From NCBI GenBank assembly GCA_963970005.1, contig CAXAMN010025250.1, positions 1,323,164 through 1,387,163 on the forward strand: a DNA stretch of 64,000 bases, written 5' to 3'. Origin of the DNA: Durusdinium trenchii. Its lineage: Eukaryota; Sar; Dinophyceae; Suessiales; Symbiodiniaceae. Below, in pieces: positions 31,301 through 41,033 of this stretch (its first letter is position 1; each line of letters begins with the position of its first letter). Below the pieces are notes generated by a model. That model saw nothing but the letters and a program-made list of their open reading frames with translations, was not told the DNA's origin and ran no database searches. The translations under genes were made by a program, and so were the position numbers.

Positions 31301-34084
31301 ACACACACCTCTCTCCACGGTGCCCGTTTGGCCGCACATCCACCTCGGGACCCTCACGAGCACCTCCGCACGCTCGAGGAACGACCCGGTGGTCCAAGCA
31401 AAGCGCCAATGGAATGACTCGAAGCGACGTCGCGGGACCTCGGCCTGGCTGTCAGGCGAGCACGTCACGACGGTTGCCGTTGATGTCGCTGTGAAGATAG
31501 ATTTAGAGCCTGCAGATCAAATTTGTTGTGTGTGTTGGGGGGATATGTTGTGGACACCAGGGACTGCTGAATGAGATCCACATAGATCCACATAGATATT
31601 TAAGTTCAGGGTCAAGGTGCAGGTAAACACTCACGGAACGCGCAAGACGTTGTTCAGGAACATGTGCGCAGAAGATCCTGTGCACTCGAAAGAAACAAAA
31701 ACCACCCGACTGGTCCATGCAAAGGTGGTCCATTTTTGTCGAGTCGGGGATTGGGAGGGTTGAGCTTAAAGATCCACCGCTGTTTGCACGTCCAAGACCA
31801 CATCATCAGTCCGAACACCTGGCCGGTTTCGTGCATTTTTTTAAGCCGGCTCGCAGCAGGGTGGCATGAGTCGGCGGCGGCCAAAAGATACATGATGCTG
31901 GACGTATCATAAGGGTATCATACAAAGGTAGTGGTCCTTTAGAGATCAAACGTCCAGGAGCCTTTTCAAGATGATTTCTTCAGGACCTTCGTTCAGTCAT
32001 CGTCCTTGAGATCCCCAGAGGATCTCCGGTCACCAACAGGCCTGGTGAGACTGTAGGTCACTTACTGTAGAGACTCCATTTCGAGGTCACGGACGGCTGA
32101 AGAGGTCCTGGTGAGTTTGGGTGTTGCTGTTGGAACCCTTGTGTGATCGATCCCTGAGTTCGGCACAACTGAAGGTTGAGAAAAGAAACCAAGTCAGGTC
32201 GACTTGACCAAGTCCAAAGGATTTGCCCGATCTCAGGGGGCGCGATCATGTTTCATGTTGCCATGTTTCATGTCTTCCGTGTGTTTTTGTTTCAACTTGG
32301 ACTGAAAGCTGCTGCGCAGCAAAAAAGCAAAGAAGCGCCGCGGTGGCAACATGTGGCAACCCCAAAAGTACCTATATATAGTAGACCAAGCACTAGAATG
32401 CTATTTCAATCTGAACCTTTGAGTTTAAGAACTTGTGATAAATACCAACCAAATCTGCAACATGATCGCAACCTTTTAAATTCAGAAAAGTACAGACCGA
32501 AGTGACCGACCGCGAGGTGCTTCTTCACGGGCCGACCTCCCAGTCCCGACCCCTCAGGATAGGATTCGGAGCTCGCGGCCGGAACGACCACCCCAATGGC
32601 AGGTGATGAGTGGTACGAGCTTCAGGCACATCGAGCAGTGAACCAGGTGCGGTGAAAAGAACCGCTTTTGAGATGGAGATGGAGGGAGTTTTGTCTTATT
32701 TTGTGTGGCACATCAATCAAACGTATAACCAGGAGCAAGAAGCTACTAGGGGCTCCTGGCATCGCTACTAGGAGCAAGAAGCTATTAGGGTATCTAATAA
32801 TGATTGAATCCCCACATGAAAGCGAAGCAACCATTCTCGAGCACCGAGTTACTGCCCAATCCTCCCCTGCCAGGCGACCACTCTGGCCGAATTGATTAAA
32901 GATGTTCTGTAAAGTTCTCCCTCTCAAGAGCCTCAGTCAGTCCATACTCGTACCAAGCTTCCTAATTATATAACCTGTAGTAAACATCGCAACTTTTATT
33001 GCACTTATCAGTATCAGCCAGCAACGCGAATACTCATAAACATTGTTTGCAGCAGGACCACAAAAATATCGACAGACACGCACATATCATGTAAAGACCT
33101 ATTTCCCATCGCAAAGTGTTTCTTGTAAAGCTGGCTGCCGCAAACCAAAGAAAGGAATAAAGCTCCTATGAAAGGGAAAACTAACAAAAAAACACGCGCA
33201 CACACACATCAATCCATATCTATTTGCCTACATGGATGGGTGGTTTTCAGATGCCTTTTCAGGGCCAATGCAGTTCAATCTTCGACGTCCCAGGCCGTGG
33301 GACGCGTGCTGCGGCATAGCCAGGACTATGGTGCAGTGTGACTCGGTGTGACTCGAATGGAACTGGGCACCAACTGGTTGGTTCATGTTAGTGTATCATG
33401 GTTGGGTGGATATATTGGATGTACCGGAACAGGATGGAACAGGGTTATGCACACTTGGTTGCCCGTTGCAACCTATTTTTTTTTTGGGGGGGGGGGGGGG
33501 CTACCAAAGGACGGCATGGGCAGCATGATGCTGGGCAATGATTTTTGGTCCTGGGTATCCACTGAAACGTGAACAAACTTCCTGAACCCAGCAAGTTCTG
33601 TGGCTTACATGCATGAACAGCTGGGGGTGTTGCTGCTTGTATCATGGATGTGCGGTGAAATGCTACGCGGTTCAGCATACATTGATAGCTTCCAAAAGTC
33701 CCAGGCTGCATTCTTGGGGTTTGTTTCCAGCGTGCCCTTGAACATCTATAACTCCTGAAGACGTCCAAGGCTTCGGACATTTCTACACACCCTTTCCAGC
33801 CATGGAACTGGCGTCTCGCCTTCTCCCGTCTTCTCTCGTCTTCTCCGCTCCACAGGTTGCTGCTGGACGCCCGCTGGGGCACTGGTGTTCCGAAGGCGCG
33901 GAACTTGCAACGCCGGCTCAGCCACTGGATTCAACGACACCTGGTGGAGTGGCGGTCCCTTGGGTGCGACGGGTTCTGCGAGGGTGGCGCATGGCTTCGG
34001 GGCGTCTCGGGGGGGGGGTTGCCAGGTGTCCCGGCTCCCAAAAGAAGACTTAGTGTCATGAGAGTCGAGTCCAGAGAGAAGTAG
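19190..34084 (+). CDS. Rad3/XPD-family DNA helicase (RTEL1/FANCJ-like), C-terminal half, 12 exons
   Basis: Twelve short plus-strand exons splice in phase into the second helicase domain of an XPD-type 5'-3' DNA helicase. Motifs in order: ILASGTLAPL (motif III), LEARHVV, VLCFLPSYQTLE (motif IV), VKTLVVEPR, YRGKMSEGMDFADD (motif V), VIGVPYP-type block, SGDEWYELQAHRAVNQ and AVGRVLRHSQDYGAVLLLDA (motif VI). FLPSY and KRQWND look FANCJ-like, while AVNQ...GRV.RH.QDYGAV looks RTEL1-like, so the orthologue is not fixed. The family unwinds G-quadruplexes, R-loops or crosslinked DNA in genome maintenance; that role is inferred. Walker A, the Fe-S cysteines and the DEAH box are not found and must lie upstream or be lost. 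The frame ends at TAG 34082-34084. Introns mostly begin with GC, and every internal exon from exon 3 on starts with G after AG. Confidence 0.8.
19503..19612 (+). CDS. Helicase exon 2 seen (GLLEGPLEA)
   Basis: Contains DSARKAELSESKAMAERGLL and then EGPLEA plus two bases (AG), followed by a GC donor. The split Arg codon is completed by the exon at 25885. The start is ambiguous: an acceptor at 19503 or at 19534. Confidence 0.6.
20027..20105. repeat. Inverted-repeat element, family A, copy 3
   Basis: CCCTATGGATCCACATACC at the left is matched by GGTATTTGGATCCCTAGGG at the right, with a CTTTCAGAGG/TTTTCTGAGAAGG core. Confidence 0.6.
20531..20600. repeat. Leader of the satellite block, copy 1
   Basis: Contains AAGATGGAGCCCACGAACCC and TTCGAAAAGCTACATATGTC, then the first 13-bp units. 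Nearly the same leader recurs at about 23578-23640. Confidence 0.8.
20592..22315. repeat. 13-bp minisatellite array A (unit GTGGGACACTCTT)
   Basis: About 130 units of GTGGGACACTCTT and its GTAGG, GCGGG and GTGAG variants run in tandem for about 1.7 kb. The unit length is not a multiple of three, so three units make a 39-base, 13-codon cycle. The reverse strand cycles through SHKSVPQECPTRV and is almost free of stops in all three frames, giving ORFs of up to about 200 codons. The forward strand (GHSCGTLLWDTLV) is broken wherever the TAGGAC variant falls in frame. This fully explains the long ORFs here. I see no initiation or splice context that would make them genes. Confidence 0.95.
22350..22655. 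repeat. 52-base direct repeats in cassette A
   Basis: Six tandem copies with the core CGAGCGTTTCGTACGAGACT, then TCCTCCAAAAGTCACG and TCAAGTCTCCAAAA. TTCGTACGA is palindromic. The matching set in cassette B is at about 24233-24540. Confidence 0.85.
23391..23490. repeat. 10-bp tandem repeat ACGGTTGCGR, 10 units
   Basis: Four to five ACGGTTGCGA units are followed by ACGGTTGCGG units. The equivalent spot in cassette B (25268-25297) has only three units, so the copy number is unstable. Confidence 0.95.
23638..24215. repeat. 13-bp minisatellite array B
   Basis: About 44 units of the same 13-bp family as array A, preceded by the same leader. It contains a 10-N assembly gap, so its true length is unknown. 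Confidence 0.9.
23862..23871. other. Assembly gap (10 N) inside array B
   Basis: Ten Ns, probably a placeholder of arbitrary size where the tandem repeat could not be assembled. Confidence 0.95.
24216..25380. repeat. Cassette B, second copy
   Basis: Collinear with cassette A: the same six ~52-base repeats, CTGCGCCTGCCACGA repeats, ACGGTTGCGR run (3 units) and tail (GAGTTAAACGAGAACCC, then CTACGCATTCGGGAAAA). Differences are mostly single bases and short indels, which suggests a recent duplication or ongoing homogenisation. Confidence 0.85.
25404..25422. repeat. Single family D end
   Basis: AAATATGCCAGTCCCATGG matches the right end of the family D hairpin at 56719-56800. No partner end was found nearby. 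Confidence 0.4.
25725..25770. repeat. Direct repeat (ACATTCACTGCAACCCTTGG) x2
   Basis: Two adjacent copies of a 20-base unit. Confidence 0.9.
25885..25963 (+). CDS. Helicase exon 3 (HVVSPWQLFAAVLPALDGAG)
   Basis: An AG/G acceptor, then a G that completes the Arg codon and HVVSPWQLFAAVLPALDGAG, then KSEPLV, and a GC donor (GCGCGT) in phase 0. LEARHVV corresponds to the LEA/LEN-x-HxI block of RTEL1/FANCJ. Confidence 0.7.
26803..26844 (+). CDS. Helicase exon 4 (VSTYGAWQSEEFVQ)
   Basis: Fourteen codons between CCGAG and a GC donor (GCCGCA). It supplies the S-T-Y...F block before motif IV. Phase 0 at both ends. Confidence 0.65.
27449..27510 (+). CDS. Helicase exon 5 (ALGAGVLELVSKIPGGVLCF)
   Basis: An AG/G acceptor and a GC donor (GCGCCT). 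It leads directly into motif IV: GGVLCF plus CT, with G-CCC-TCC-TAT from the next exon, gives LPSY. Confidence 0.8.
28332..28404 (+). CDS. Helicase exon 6 (PSYQTLELAMLFWQRGGLYR)
   Basis: Completes motif IV (FLPSYQTLE) and continues with FWQRGGLYRRLEE. GC donor (GCGACG) in phase 0. Confidence 0.8.
28690..28812 (+). other. Open segment of uncertain status inside a helicase intron
   Basis: The plus frame reads AKQFFADAIPQQPTPADLED and then PPAPPGGIWGLIYRRKRV, up to a TGA. It looks protein-like but is not part of the helicase alignment, where exon 6 joins exon 7 in phase without it. It may be a relic exon. Confidence 0.25.
28845..28942. repeat. Inverted-repeat element, family C, copy 1
   Basis: AACTAACATGGAAGTGG at the left pairs with CCACTTCCATGTTAGTTCCA at the right, and the right flank continues as GGGAGTGTA. 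Related ends occur at about 51054-51075 and 53386-53493. Confidence 0.6.
29276..29345 (+). CDS. Helicase exon 7 (VKTLVVEPRTTSELPELSRR)
   Basis: An AG/G acceptor and a GC donor (GCGGTT). It matches the V-K-x-x-x-V-E-P segment of FANCJ/RTEL1 between motifs IV and V. Confidence 0.8.
29395..29545. repeat. TAGTAGC/GATGGCCTCCA-type interspersed repeat
   Basis: Tandem-like pieces of TTACTAGCGATGGCCTCCA and related words. The same vocabulary recurs, in either orientation, at about 32725-32795, 37580-37860, 52600-52740 and 55975-56140. Confidence 0.7.
29711..30182. repeat. Fold-back element with ~85-bp inverted arms
   Basis: The left arm (29711-29798) and right arm (about 30095-30180) are near-perfect reverse complements: each carries TTTCGCATCGTTTGAGAGTT and TCAATCGACCAGACTCTTTT in one orientation. 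About 300 bases lie between them. The whole lies inside the helicase intron between exons 7 and 8, ending about 45 bases before exon 8. Confidence 0.75.
30228..30287 (+). CDS. Helicase exon 8 (GALCLAVYRGKMSEG)
   Basis: It begins G-ATDGRGALCLAVYRGKMSEG after a CCAG acceptor and ends before a GC donor (GCGAGG). It is the first half of motif V. Confidence 0.85.
30795..30858 (+). CDS. Helicase exon 9 (MDFADDLCRAVICIGVPYPQ)
   Basis: Completes motif V (SEG-MDFADD) and carries the VICIGVPYPQM block. The donor is probably GA (GATGCT), since that phase alone joins M to NDPVV in the next exon. Confidence 0.85.
31379..31455 (+). CDS. Helicase exon 10 (NDPVVQAKRQWNDSKRRRGT)
   Basis: An acceptor CGAG/GA and a GC donor (GCGAGC) after SAWLS. 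KRQWND matches the FANCJ KRQxND block, and DPVV the RTEL1 DPRVV block. Confidence 0.8.
32603..32646 (+). CDS. Helicase exon 11 (GDEWYELQAHRAVNQ)
   Basis: Starts after GGCAG and ends at a GTGCGG donor. SGDEWYELQAHRAVNQ is the lead-in to motif VI. Confidence 0.85.
32725..32795. repeat. GAGCAAGAAGCTACTAGG/CATCGCTACTAGG repeat
   Basis: Two copies of AGGAGCAAGAAGCTAYTAGG flank GGGCTCCTGGCATCGCTAC. Same family as at about 37640-37860. Confidence 0.8.
33294..33337 (+). CDS. Helicase exon 12 (motif VI, AVGRVLRHSQDYGAV)
   Basis: It follows CCCAG, encodes the Q-x-x-GRxxRH arginine-finger motif, and ends with a split Val codon before GTGACT. Confidence 0.85.
33476..33500. repeat. Poly-T/poly-G run
   Basis: About nine T then about sixteen G in an intron. 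It could form a G-quadruplex, and its length is prone to sequencing error. Confidence 0.85.
33856..34084 (+). CDS. Helicase last exon (LLLDARWGTGVPKARNLQRR)
   Basis: It follows CCACAG and completes GAVLLLDARW. It continues with LSHWIQRHLVEWRSLG, the usual W-I/V-R C-terminal helix, and a Gly-rich tail ending VESREK and TAG. The Gly-rich part may be an unspliced intron, so the true C-terminus could differ. Confidence 0.75.
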
Positions 34085-35430
34085 AATATCTATGTTCTAT
34101 ATACATTGTCTTCAAGTCTACATCTATAACTGCCTCTAATGGTGGGTAGTCACAGTTTGGAAGGTTTCTTTCGAGCAGCGGGAGGGCCTTTCTTTCATTT
34201 GGGAACTATAGTGAATGATTTGGCGGCACCAACCTATGCATTTGTTCCTAGAAGGGGAAGATGTCTCATTGAACAGACAAATGACAAGGGATGTGCACAG
34301 TGCGCACGCAGCCTTCAAGAACTCTTTGTGAAGCAAGGCACCCGCTCGGTTTTCAAGCGAAGAACGTTCTCCGTGGTTGATTCTCCAATGGTTGAGCTTA
34401 GGTGCGGGGGTATGTGTTTTGCCACCCCGATCACGCCACAGTCGGGTGCATCAGCAGAATCCATCAGCAACGCGAAGACCACCAGACCATGCCAGTGCTT
34501 ACTGGCAGGATGCTGCTCTTCTAACCCATGGAGCGCTGTTGGTGCTCACTAGCTGGAATGATCCAAGAAGAAACTCTGATCCATCAAGACAGGCTAATTT
34601 GAGCTACTTCTGAAGCAAACATGAGCAAACTGAATGCTTTGAGGGCCTTCAAAGTTTGGGTGCTGCAGAACCACTGCATGTTTTGGTTGTGTGTGTAATT
34701 TATATGTGTTGTTGGGGTACCGCATGGTACCGCCTCACTGGGGCGCATGGTACCGCCTCACTGGGGCGTCGCGAACGAACCCGGTGCCAAGTTACGTGTT
34801 GAACGTGCCGAGTTACGTAGTTGGGATGGTTTGGGCAGTCTGGTTTAGGTCGTGGAAGTTCCATGTCCCACTTCACCCAGGTGCACTCCATCAAGTGATT
34901 TGGGCCGCCGCTTGCAGCAGCACTTCGCTGCAGCAGTCGGTGTAAGGCGAGGGATGCTTTTTCAGCCGGGGACTGGGTGAGTCTGATGGATTTAAAGGAG
35001 TTAGATGAGCTAGCTTCTGGCTATATACTGTAGTAATGCACTTGTGACTCGTTATGTTATCTAACCAGAATGTAGGCGTTTTTGGGGCTGGCCTAATGGT
35101 TTGATTGAGGCCTATTGGACACGCATTTGGATGTTGAATCAAAATACATTGGGACATGGCTTTTGGATTAGTTCGGGACATGGCTTTCCGTTTCATCCCG
35201 CGTCTCAACACTGGATTTAGTGTGACACAGGCCCGTGTTTTGCAAATTGGATGAGAAGTTGTGCCACTTTGCTTCTTTTTGCTTTGGGCCGTTTGGGGCC
35301 ATATCAGCTCGTGTCATGGGCCACATTTTTCTTGACCAATCTAGTGTGGACCACAGGAGTTTGGTGCCAACTACACCATCATTCGATCTATTTCGATCTG
35401 GGCGAGATCGGATGTTCGGTCCGGTGGACG
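34085..35430. other. Intergenic spacer
   Basis: No gene recognised. A short direct repeat (CGCATGGTACCGCCTCACTG, two copies) lies near 34730-34770. ORFs here have no motif. Confidence 0.4.
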
Positions 35431-35461
35431 TTCTCGATGAAATCCTCCGAGAAGTTGTTCA

Positions 35462-35639
35462 AGATCTCATTCCCCTTCGGAGCAGATCGCCAATGCGCTG
35501 AATTCGCACCTTGAGAGGCACGGTCAGGAGAACCTCTCCCCAGTCGCCACGAGGATCGAGCCGAGCGCTGTGCCTTTCGCTGGGAGAGCGGTCTGTGGAC
35601 CCGGTCGCCAGGGCTACAAGACGCGGTCTGTGTGACATC
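35462..35639 (+). CDS. Possible exon, unknown protein (IANALNSHLERHGQENLSPV)
   Basis: The open frame reads SEQIANALNSHLERHGQENL, then SPVATRIEPSAVPFAGRAVC and a terminal KTRSV stop. Its GC-rich, protein-like composition stands out from the AT-rich flanks. It may form a gene with the candidate exons at 36.34 and 36.65 kb. The family is not recognised. Confidence 0.35.
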
Positions 35640-36339
35640 TTAGACTTAGACGGTTGATGAATTAAAGCGATTAAAGCCTCCTACTAGAATGGTATTAGAT
35701 CTCCACGATTCTCCAGGCATTTTTTGTCCCAAATGCGTAGCGAAGGCTTCTCATTCAACTCTTGGGATGTGGGGGTAGAGCCGCTCGTCGCTTGAGGTTG
35801 CTTTAATGTAATTCGCAACCATCTGCAACCATTTCAATGTGATGAAGTGTGAAGTGTCAGATTCGTGAGAAACAGCATCAAAACCCAACATGCCCAAATT
35901 GACATTGTGTGACACGTCAAGTATTTTTGAGGGATCTGGGTGAAGGTCCGGTTGGTGCAGGAAAGAGGGCCCAGCTTTGGATCAAGGGGAGTCTTGTTTC
36001 TCGCTCTCTTTCTTTTTCTCTATAGCTCAGTCTCCTTTTTGTTATTTGTCTTTGTTCTTGTCACTAAGAGCGCTCATTCTTCACTGTTAGTTCGATTCTC
36101 TTTCACAAAATCTCATCCAGCCGTCGTCCCTTGTTGAGGTCCCAACCGTTCTGGGCTTTGGTCTGTTAGCAGAGCTTTTCTCAACGCCATACCAACCTGT
36201 GTGCATTCGGTCAAAACGATGTAAAACCCGGTCTTCTTCATGTCTGTGGTTTATTGATCATGATCTCAGTGTCTTCAGGCGCCACATGGCGCCACACGCC
36301 TTTGGCTCACTTGTGTGTTTGTTTATTCACTCAGCGGAC

Positions 36340-36486
36340 CGAGTCACACCGGCGCCGGCGTGGGCTGGGGCTTCGAGGCTCCGCTCAAGCGCCGTCTTGG
36401 GAGCGCTCCTCTGGTCTTGGGTCCGAGCACCAGGCAGGAGCGTTCCACAAAGCGTCAGATCGGAAAAAAGACATGGGTTCAATAAG
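36340..36486 (+). CDS. Possible exon (GVGWGFEAPLKRRLGSAPLV)
   Basis: After a CTCAG acceptor-like site, the frame reads GPSHTGAGVGWGFEAPLKRR and then LGSAPLVLGPSTRQERSTKR, to TAA. Two other plus frames are open in part, so the choice rests on composition only. Confidence 0.3.
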
Positions 36487-36649
36487 TAGCTGCATCTAGT
36501 ACAAACACAAAACAGACCCAGCCATGTGTTTCTGCGTGCTTGTTTCTTTCTTTTCGTCAATCAGTATACATGTTTTTTTCCACATTGGACCTGTAAAGAC
36601 TCAGAGAGGCCTGGTGACTCCCTGGAAAACTCCCTGACGTCGAATCGAA

Positions 36650-36695
36650 GGCGTTGGCCTTGGCCTTCCGACGAATCGTTCGGGGCGAATCCGAA
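36650..36695 (+). CDS. Possible small exon (ALALAFRRIVRGESE)
   Basis: Bounded by AAG/GCG and GAAG/GATG, in the same AG/G style as the helicase exons. Too short to assign. Confidence 0.2.
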
Positions 36696-36914
36696 GGATG
36701 TTGTGCCAGTCTTTTGGATTCAATGGAGACCTATAAGGATCCAATTCAAGCGATATATATATATAATATGTATCTTTATTATGTCTACATGAAAAATGAA
36801 ATGCGTTCTGCTTCAGTCAGCGAATGAATCTTCCAATTTTCCTCATAAAATCAGCCAGCAAGTGTGATTTGAGGTTTTGGATCGTTTTGGTATCCTTAGT
36901 ATCCTAGCTTTGAA

Positions 36915-37661
36915 GTGCCTGCATCGAAGGTCAGTCATGTGCTGGAATTGGCACGGTTGGAAACAATGGACATGGCCCAATCATATTTAGTTGATTCTAA
37001 TTGGAAGTTGAGTGTTGGCAGTTTCGCCCAATATCGGCAGAATCTTAGTGTTGGAGTCAGCCCCGAGCCTCTGAAAACCGATGATCAGAGTAGCCGGAAC
37101 AGTTCAGAGCTCCAAACTTGCGAGACCTTTCGCTTACGAAGAATTCTCGAGGGTATTTGCCAGGATGGCCTGCTAAATTGTCCATTTGATTATTCACACT
37201 CCGGCTCGCATTCCATACAACTGGAGTTCAGTACCTGCTTGGTGAACCATCTCCCATGCACAAAGTTTCTATACGTGAGTTGGACATGTCATGACAGAAA
37301 CACCACCGCTTCAAAGCACATGGAATTAAGTTATATATTAAATATGTGGTCAAGAACCCATCTAAACCCCTCACATCTTGGTGACCATGTCTTAAAATTT
37401 GAATCACTAACATGCATACTAATTAGCACAGCACATCTTTACTTTTGTTTTGGACCCGACAGCAGAGTCGCCTCGCGCGTCTCGCAGGTCAGTGCGACGG
37501 GAGGTGCTTGGTGCACCATGTGGAAGTCGCTTGGATGTCCCACTGACCTCGAGCGACATGAAACCCCAGACCAGCTTCTAGTAACAAGTGCCTTACTAGT
37601 AGTAACAAGTGCCACGCTAGTAGTAACAAGTGCCTTACTAGTAGTAACAAGAAGCTACTAG
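36915..37661 (+). other. Long unrecognised ORF (248 codons) ending in repeats
   Basis: Uninterrupted, but its last ~40 codons run into the TAGTAACAAG-type repeat (VVTSALLVVTSATLV). No motif is seen. A chance ORF extended by the repeat is as likely as a gene. Confidence 0.2.
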
Positions 37662-37860
37662 GGGCTCCTGGCATCGCTACTAGGAGCACGGACGCTACGA
37701 ACGGAACAAAGGGCATCGCTCCTAATTAGGAGCAAGAAGCTACGCTCGTAGCTCCTGGCACTACTACTGGTAACAAGAAGCTATACTAGCTATAATATGG
37801 GCATCGCTAGTAGTAGCAAAGGGCATTACTACTAGGAGCAAATAGCTACTATTAGAGGAA
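37580..37860. repeat. TAGTAACAAG/TAGTAGCAAG-type repeat cluster
   Basis: Head-to-tail and inverted copies of TACTAGTAGTAACAAGTGCC, AAGAAGCTACTAGGGGCTCC and TGGCATCGCTACTAGGAGCA. This is the richest cluster of this family in the window. Confidence 0.8.
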
Positions 37861-37899
37861 ACATCCCCAGACCAAAACAGACCAGACAAATGGGATCTG

Positions 37900-40200
37900 G
37901 AAGATGTTAAAAGTTAAAATACATGTCTCACTCCATGAAGTCTCACTACGATGAAGTCGCACTTATTCCATACATGGATGGTTTTGGGATCCTCAAAACA
38001 TCCGAAGAAAACCCAATTGGGATCGCTAACTGGGGCCGCGAATCGGCGACAAAGCCGCCACACATCATCAAATGGGTATGTATTAGGGAGAGCTCCCAGA
38101 GACCCCCTGGAAGGGAAACAAACCAGAACCGGTTGGGGGTCCCCCTATTGAAGTACACGCCCTATTGAAGTCGGCCGGGTGTTGAGAAAGACTCCCTAAC
38201 TCCCGACACGAAGCCAAGCAGTTCCCGTTTTGCCCCTCTTTCCGCTGGAAACCCGGCCGTCGCTTCGGCGCATTTCCGCGGCGATCTCATTTACACATCT
38301 ACGCTTTAGCCACGATGGCAGGGCCCAAGAACACTCTTTTGAAGAAACCGATTCGCTTCCAGAGTGAAGTTATGGAATTGAAAGAACATTCCATTACAGT
38401 GCTTTTGAACGCATGCGGCTATCAGTATAGTATATACTTGTTCAGCCTGGGTCCTGTTCAGGCCTGATTCTTTTGCACTGGTATTGCCATTGAAATCGGG
38501 TCCCTCACATATTGGTTGTTTGTTGGTGAATCGAGACGGAGCAAAATGTGAAAAGAGGTGGCTTGACCATGTCGATGGAGGTTTCAGCCCTCGCATGTTG
38601 TGGTTACGATATGTTACAATGTTTGTTGATAATCTGATGTGACGAGGGTTGCAGCGAACCTCTTTGGCAAATGACTTTCTCCAAATCGGAGAACCCCGGT
38701 TCATCTTTTGTTTGTCAATGTGGTTCACTCTGAAGACTTTGGTTTCTGTGCTTTGTTTTGGTCTATTTTGTTGGAGGTCGCTGGCGGTCTGACGGTCTGA
38801 CCGATAGCAGCTTTGTGGATGTTGAACTCCTGGAACGAAGCCAGAAATAGAAGCCATGAAGTGCACACACAGCACTGGCTCATGAATAAGGCACAAAACA
38901 TGAGGTTCAATCACCAAGGAGTCTCAATTCGTGAAATCGAGCAGATTTGAACATTGCAGAAGATGTGTATCTGACCTGAGAAATTGGGTTCTTCATCGAT
39001 ATTACTCTTGATTTTGTGTGACTGGCGATTCGAGAATCTTTGCAAAAACTGGGAATCTTATACTTGAGTTCCAGGTCTGTTTTTTTGAGTTGAATACTTA
39101 TTTTGTTATGATTGCAAAGGCGCAGCTGCCCAAGTGTTGGTCAGAACGGAGTCAGACTGGGTGGCTTTTGGGCCTCAGATCTTCAATTATTTGTAACATT
39201 TTGTGAACTGCGAACTTTGAGTGACTTTCAATAAGGGGAACGTACCGAAACCTTTTTTGGCGGGGCAGCAGACCGCCATCTCCAAGATCAACTTTGTTTT
39301 ATGTGTTAAGCTGGTACCATTTGGTACCCAAGTATTTCTCCACTGATCATCCAAGTTGTAGACATACAGGTAGGTGTTTTGCAGAACTTGGCAGCTGAGG
39401 CATTGAAAATACCTGGCTCCTTCCCTGTGCAGAGGGATGATGATGTTGACCTTCGGCCTTAGCAGTTGAGTTGTAGGGCCCTGCAGGGCGACAGGCAGGG
39501 ATGAAGATGGGGATGTCGCGGCAGACAGGAGCGGGCTGTTGGACAGTCCGATGTCCATTTGTTGTGCCCTTGGATTGCTATGACGGATATTTCGTGGGAA
39601 AAGGGCTGTTTTATGAGCGATGGAAGCAACATGTTTCCGCCATCGTTTACTTTGTGTTCGTCACTGGATCAGGACCTGATCTTTGAAAGGCAAGCAGATG
39701 AACAAAAATGTATGAAGCCATCAGTGGCACACATCGAGCATGAAAGCCTTGGGCGCCACCTCCACCCTTGGCCGCCATTGGCATTCATTGGAACTTGATT
39801 TGTCAAAAGACAGTTTGTTTTTTTTTGGGGGGGGGACATATTTTAGATCTGCATGGTTGGGCATCTTGAAATGATATACTTTCACAAAAGGAAGGACAAA
39901 CCGTATCTAGGGATTTATAGATTTATAGATATACAGATTAATTTAGATATTATTAGGGACACATTGAGTATCAGACGATGTTTCGACCACCAAGCGGAGT
40001 GTGAACACCACACAATGTGACGTATGTAGTATGGAGGGAGGGTAATTGGTATATAATAGGGGTTGATGTGCTCTCCAGGCTTCCCAATCTTCCTATTCTC
40101 CACTCCAGCTTGAAACTGCACAGGCACAGGATGGCACAGGTCTACAGAAGTCTAGAGAAGTCTGTAGAGGACAAAACTGAAACTCCTGTTCTTCAATGAA
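37900..40200. other. Non-coding spacer
   Basis: ORFs of up to about 200 codons occur (minus 38306-38917 and minus 39187-39558), but none shows a known motif, so I do not call genes. Confidence 0.35.
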
Positions 40201-40212
40201 TTGGTTACTGCA

Positions 40213-40277
40213 TAGGGAAAATCTACAGGAAGCCATGTTTTGGATTTCCCAAACTACTGGTTTTCTGCAGGTTGTCC
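40213..40277. repeat. Hairpin element, family B, copy 2
   Basis: AGGGAAAATCTACAGGAAG at the left pairs with TTTTCTGCAGGTTGTCCCTT at the right. It matches the element at 2484-2564. Confidence 0.6.
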
Positions 40278-40511
40278 CTTAAACAAATTCTGGTAATTCT
40301 CCTACCTCCTGAGGTCTAGTCTCGGGGAATCCTTCGAACCCTGCTCCCTGCCGTGAAAAAGATCGACGCCCGAATTACAAGCCGCCACTGGGCGACGCCG
40401 ATGCATTGTTTTTTGGGGGCCCAAAGCTGCCAGTACTGGCCGAGCTGGTCAGGCCAAGAATAGTACATGGTTTATTAATTATGTTTTTCTTATAAAGATG
40501 TATGTTATGTT

Positions 40512-41033
40512 TTGCTATCACTGAGACTGCTCATGGTCATGGAACCCTCCGTAGTTAAATTAATTAGAGAATGTCCACATGTTGAGTGCATCGCAGGACA
40601 GTTGACCCTGGTAATTGAGTTTTTAGTGGACCCCGAGATAGTACACGTTGATCAATACAGTTCGTGGGAAAAACACACACTTAGACTCATAGCTCAAATG
40701 AATGAGCATTATGTTCAGTGGTCTTCAGCGATGCAGTATCCCTTGACTGTCTACTTAGTGCAGAAACGACCTCAGCTGCCTGGCAACGGCCCTGTGGAAA
40801 CCGCAAGGTGAAGGGATCGGCCTCAATATTGTTTACATCATCGGATCGTGAAACTGCAGGTGCACATCAGGACGTCTCCCGATGCTTCCCTAGAGAATGT
40901 GGACGTCTTCGTTGGCAGTGGTTCCACAAACTCTGTCACTGCCCCCCGCTCTACGTTCCTCATTGGTCTTTTTGAAAACAAACAGAGAGAACTCCTAGAA
41001 ACAGGGGACACGCACACACACACACGCCTCTAA
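40512..41033 (+). pseudogene. Two adjacent protein-like frames, unknown family
   Basis: The frame at 40512-40811 (EPSVVKLIRECPHVECIAGQ, then LTLVIEFLVDPEIVHVDQYS) is followed by a second frame at 40830-41033 (KLQVHIRTSPDASLENVDVF, then VGSGSTNSVTAPRSTFLIGL). The Ile/Val-rich strands look folded. A frame change and a stop lie between them, so this could be a decayed gene or spliced exons. No family is recognised. Confidence 0.25.

Noticed and set aside
36915-37661. 248-codon plus-strand ORF as a confident gene
   Set aside because: Its end runs into an interspersed repeat and no domain is seen, so it is listed only as an unrecognised ORF.
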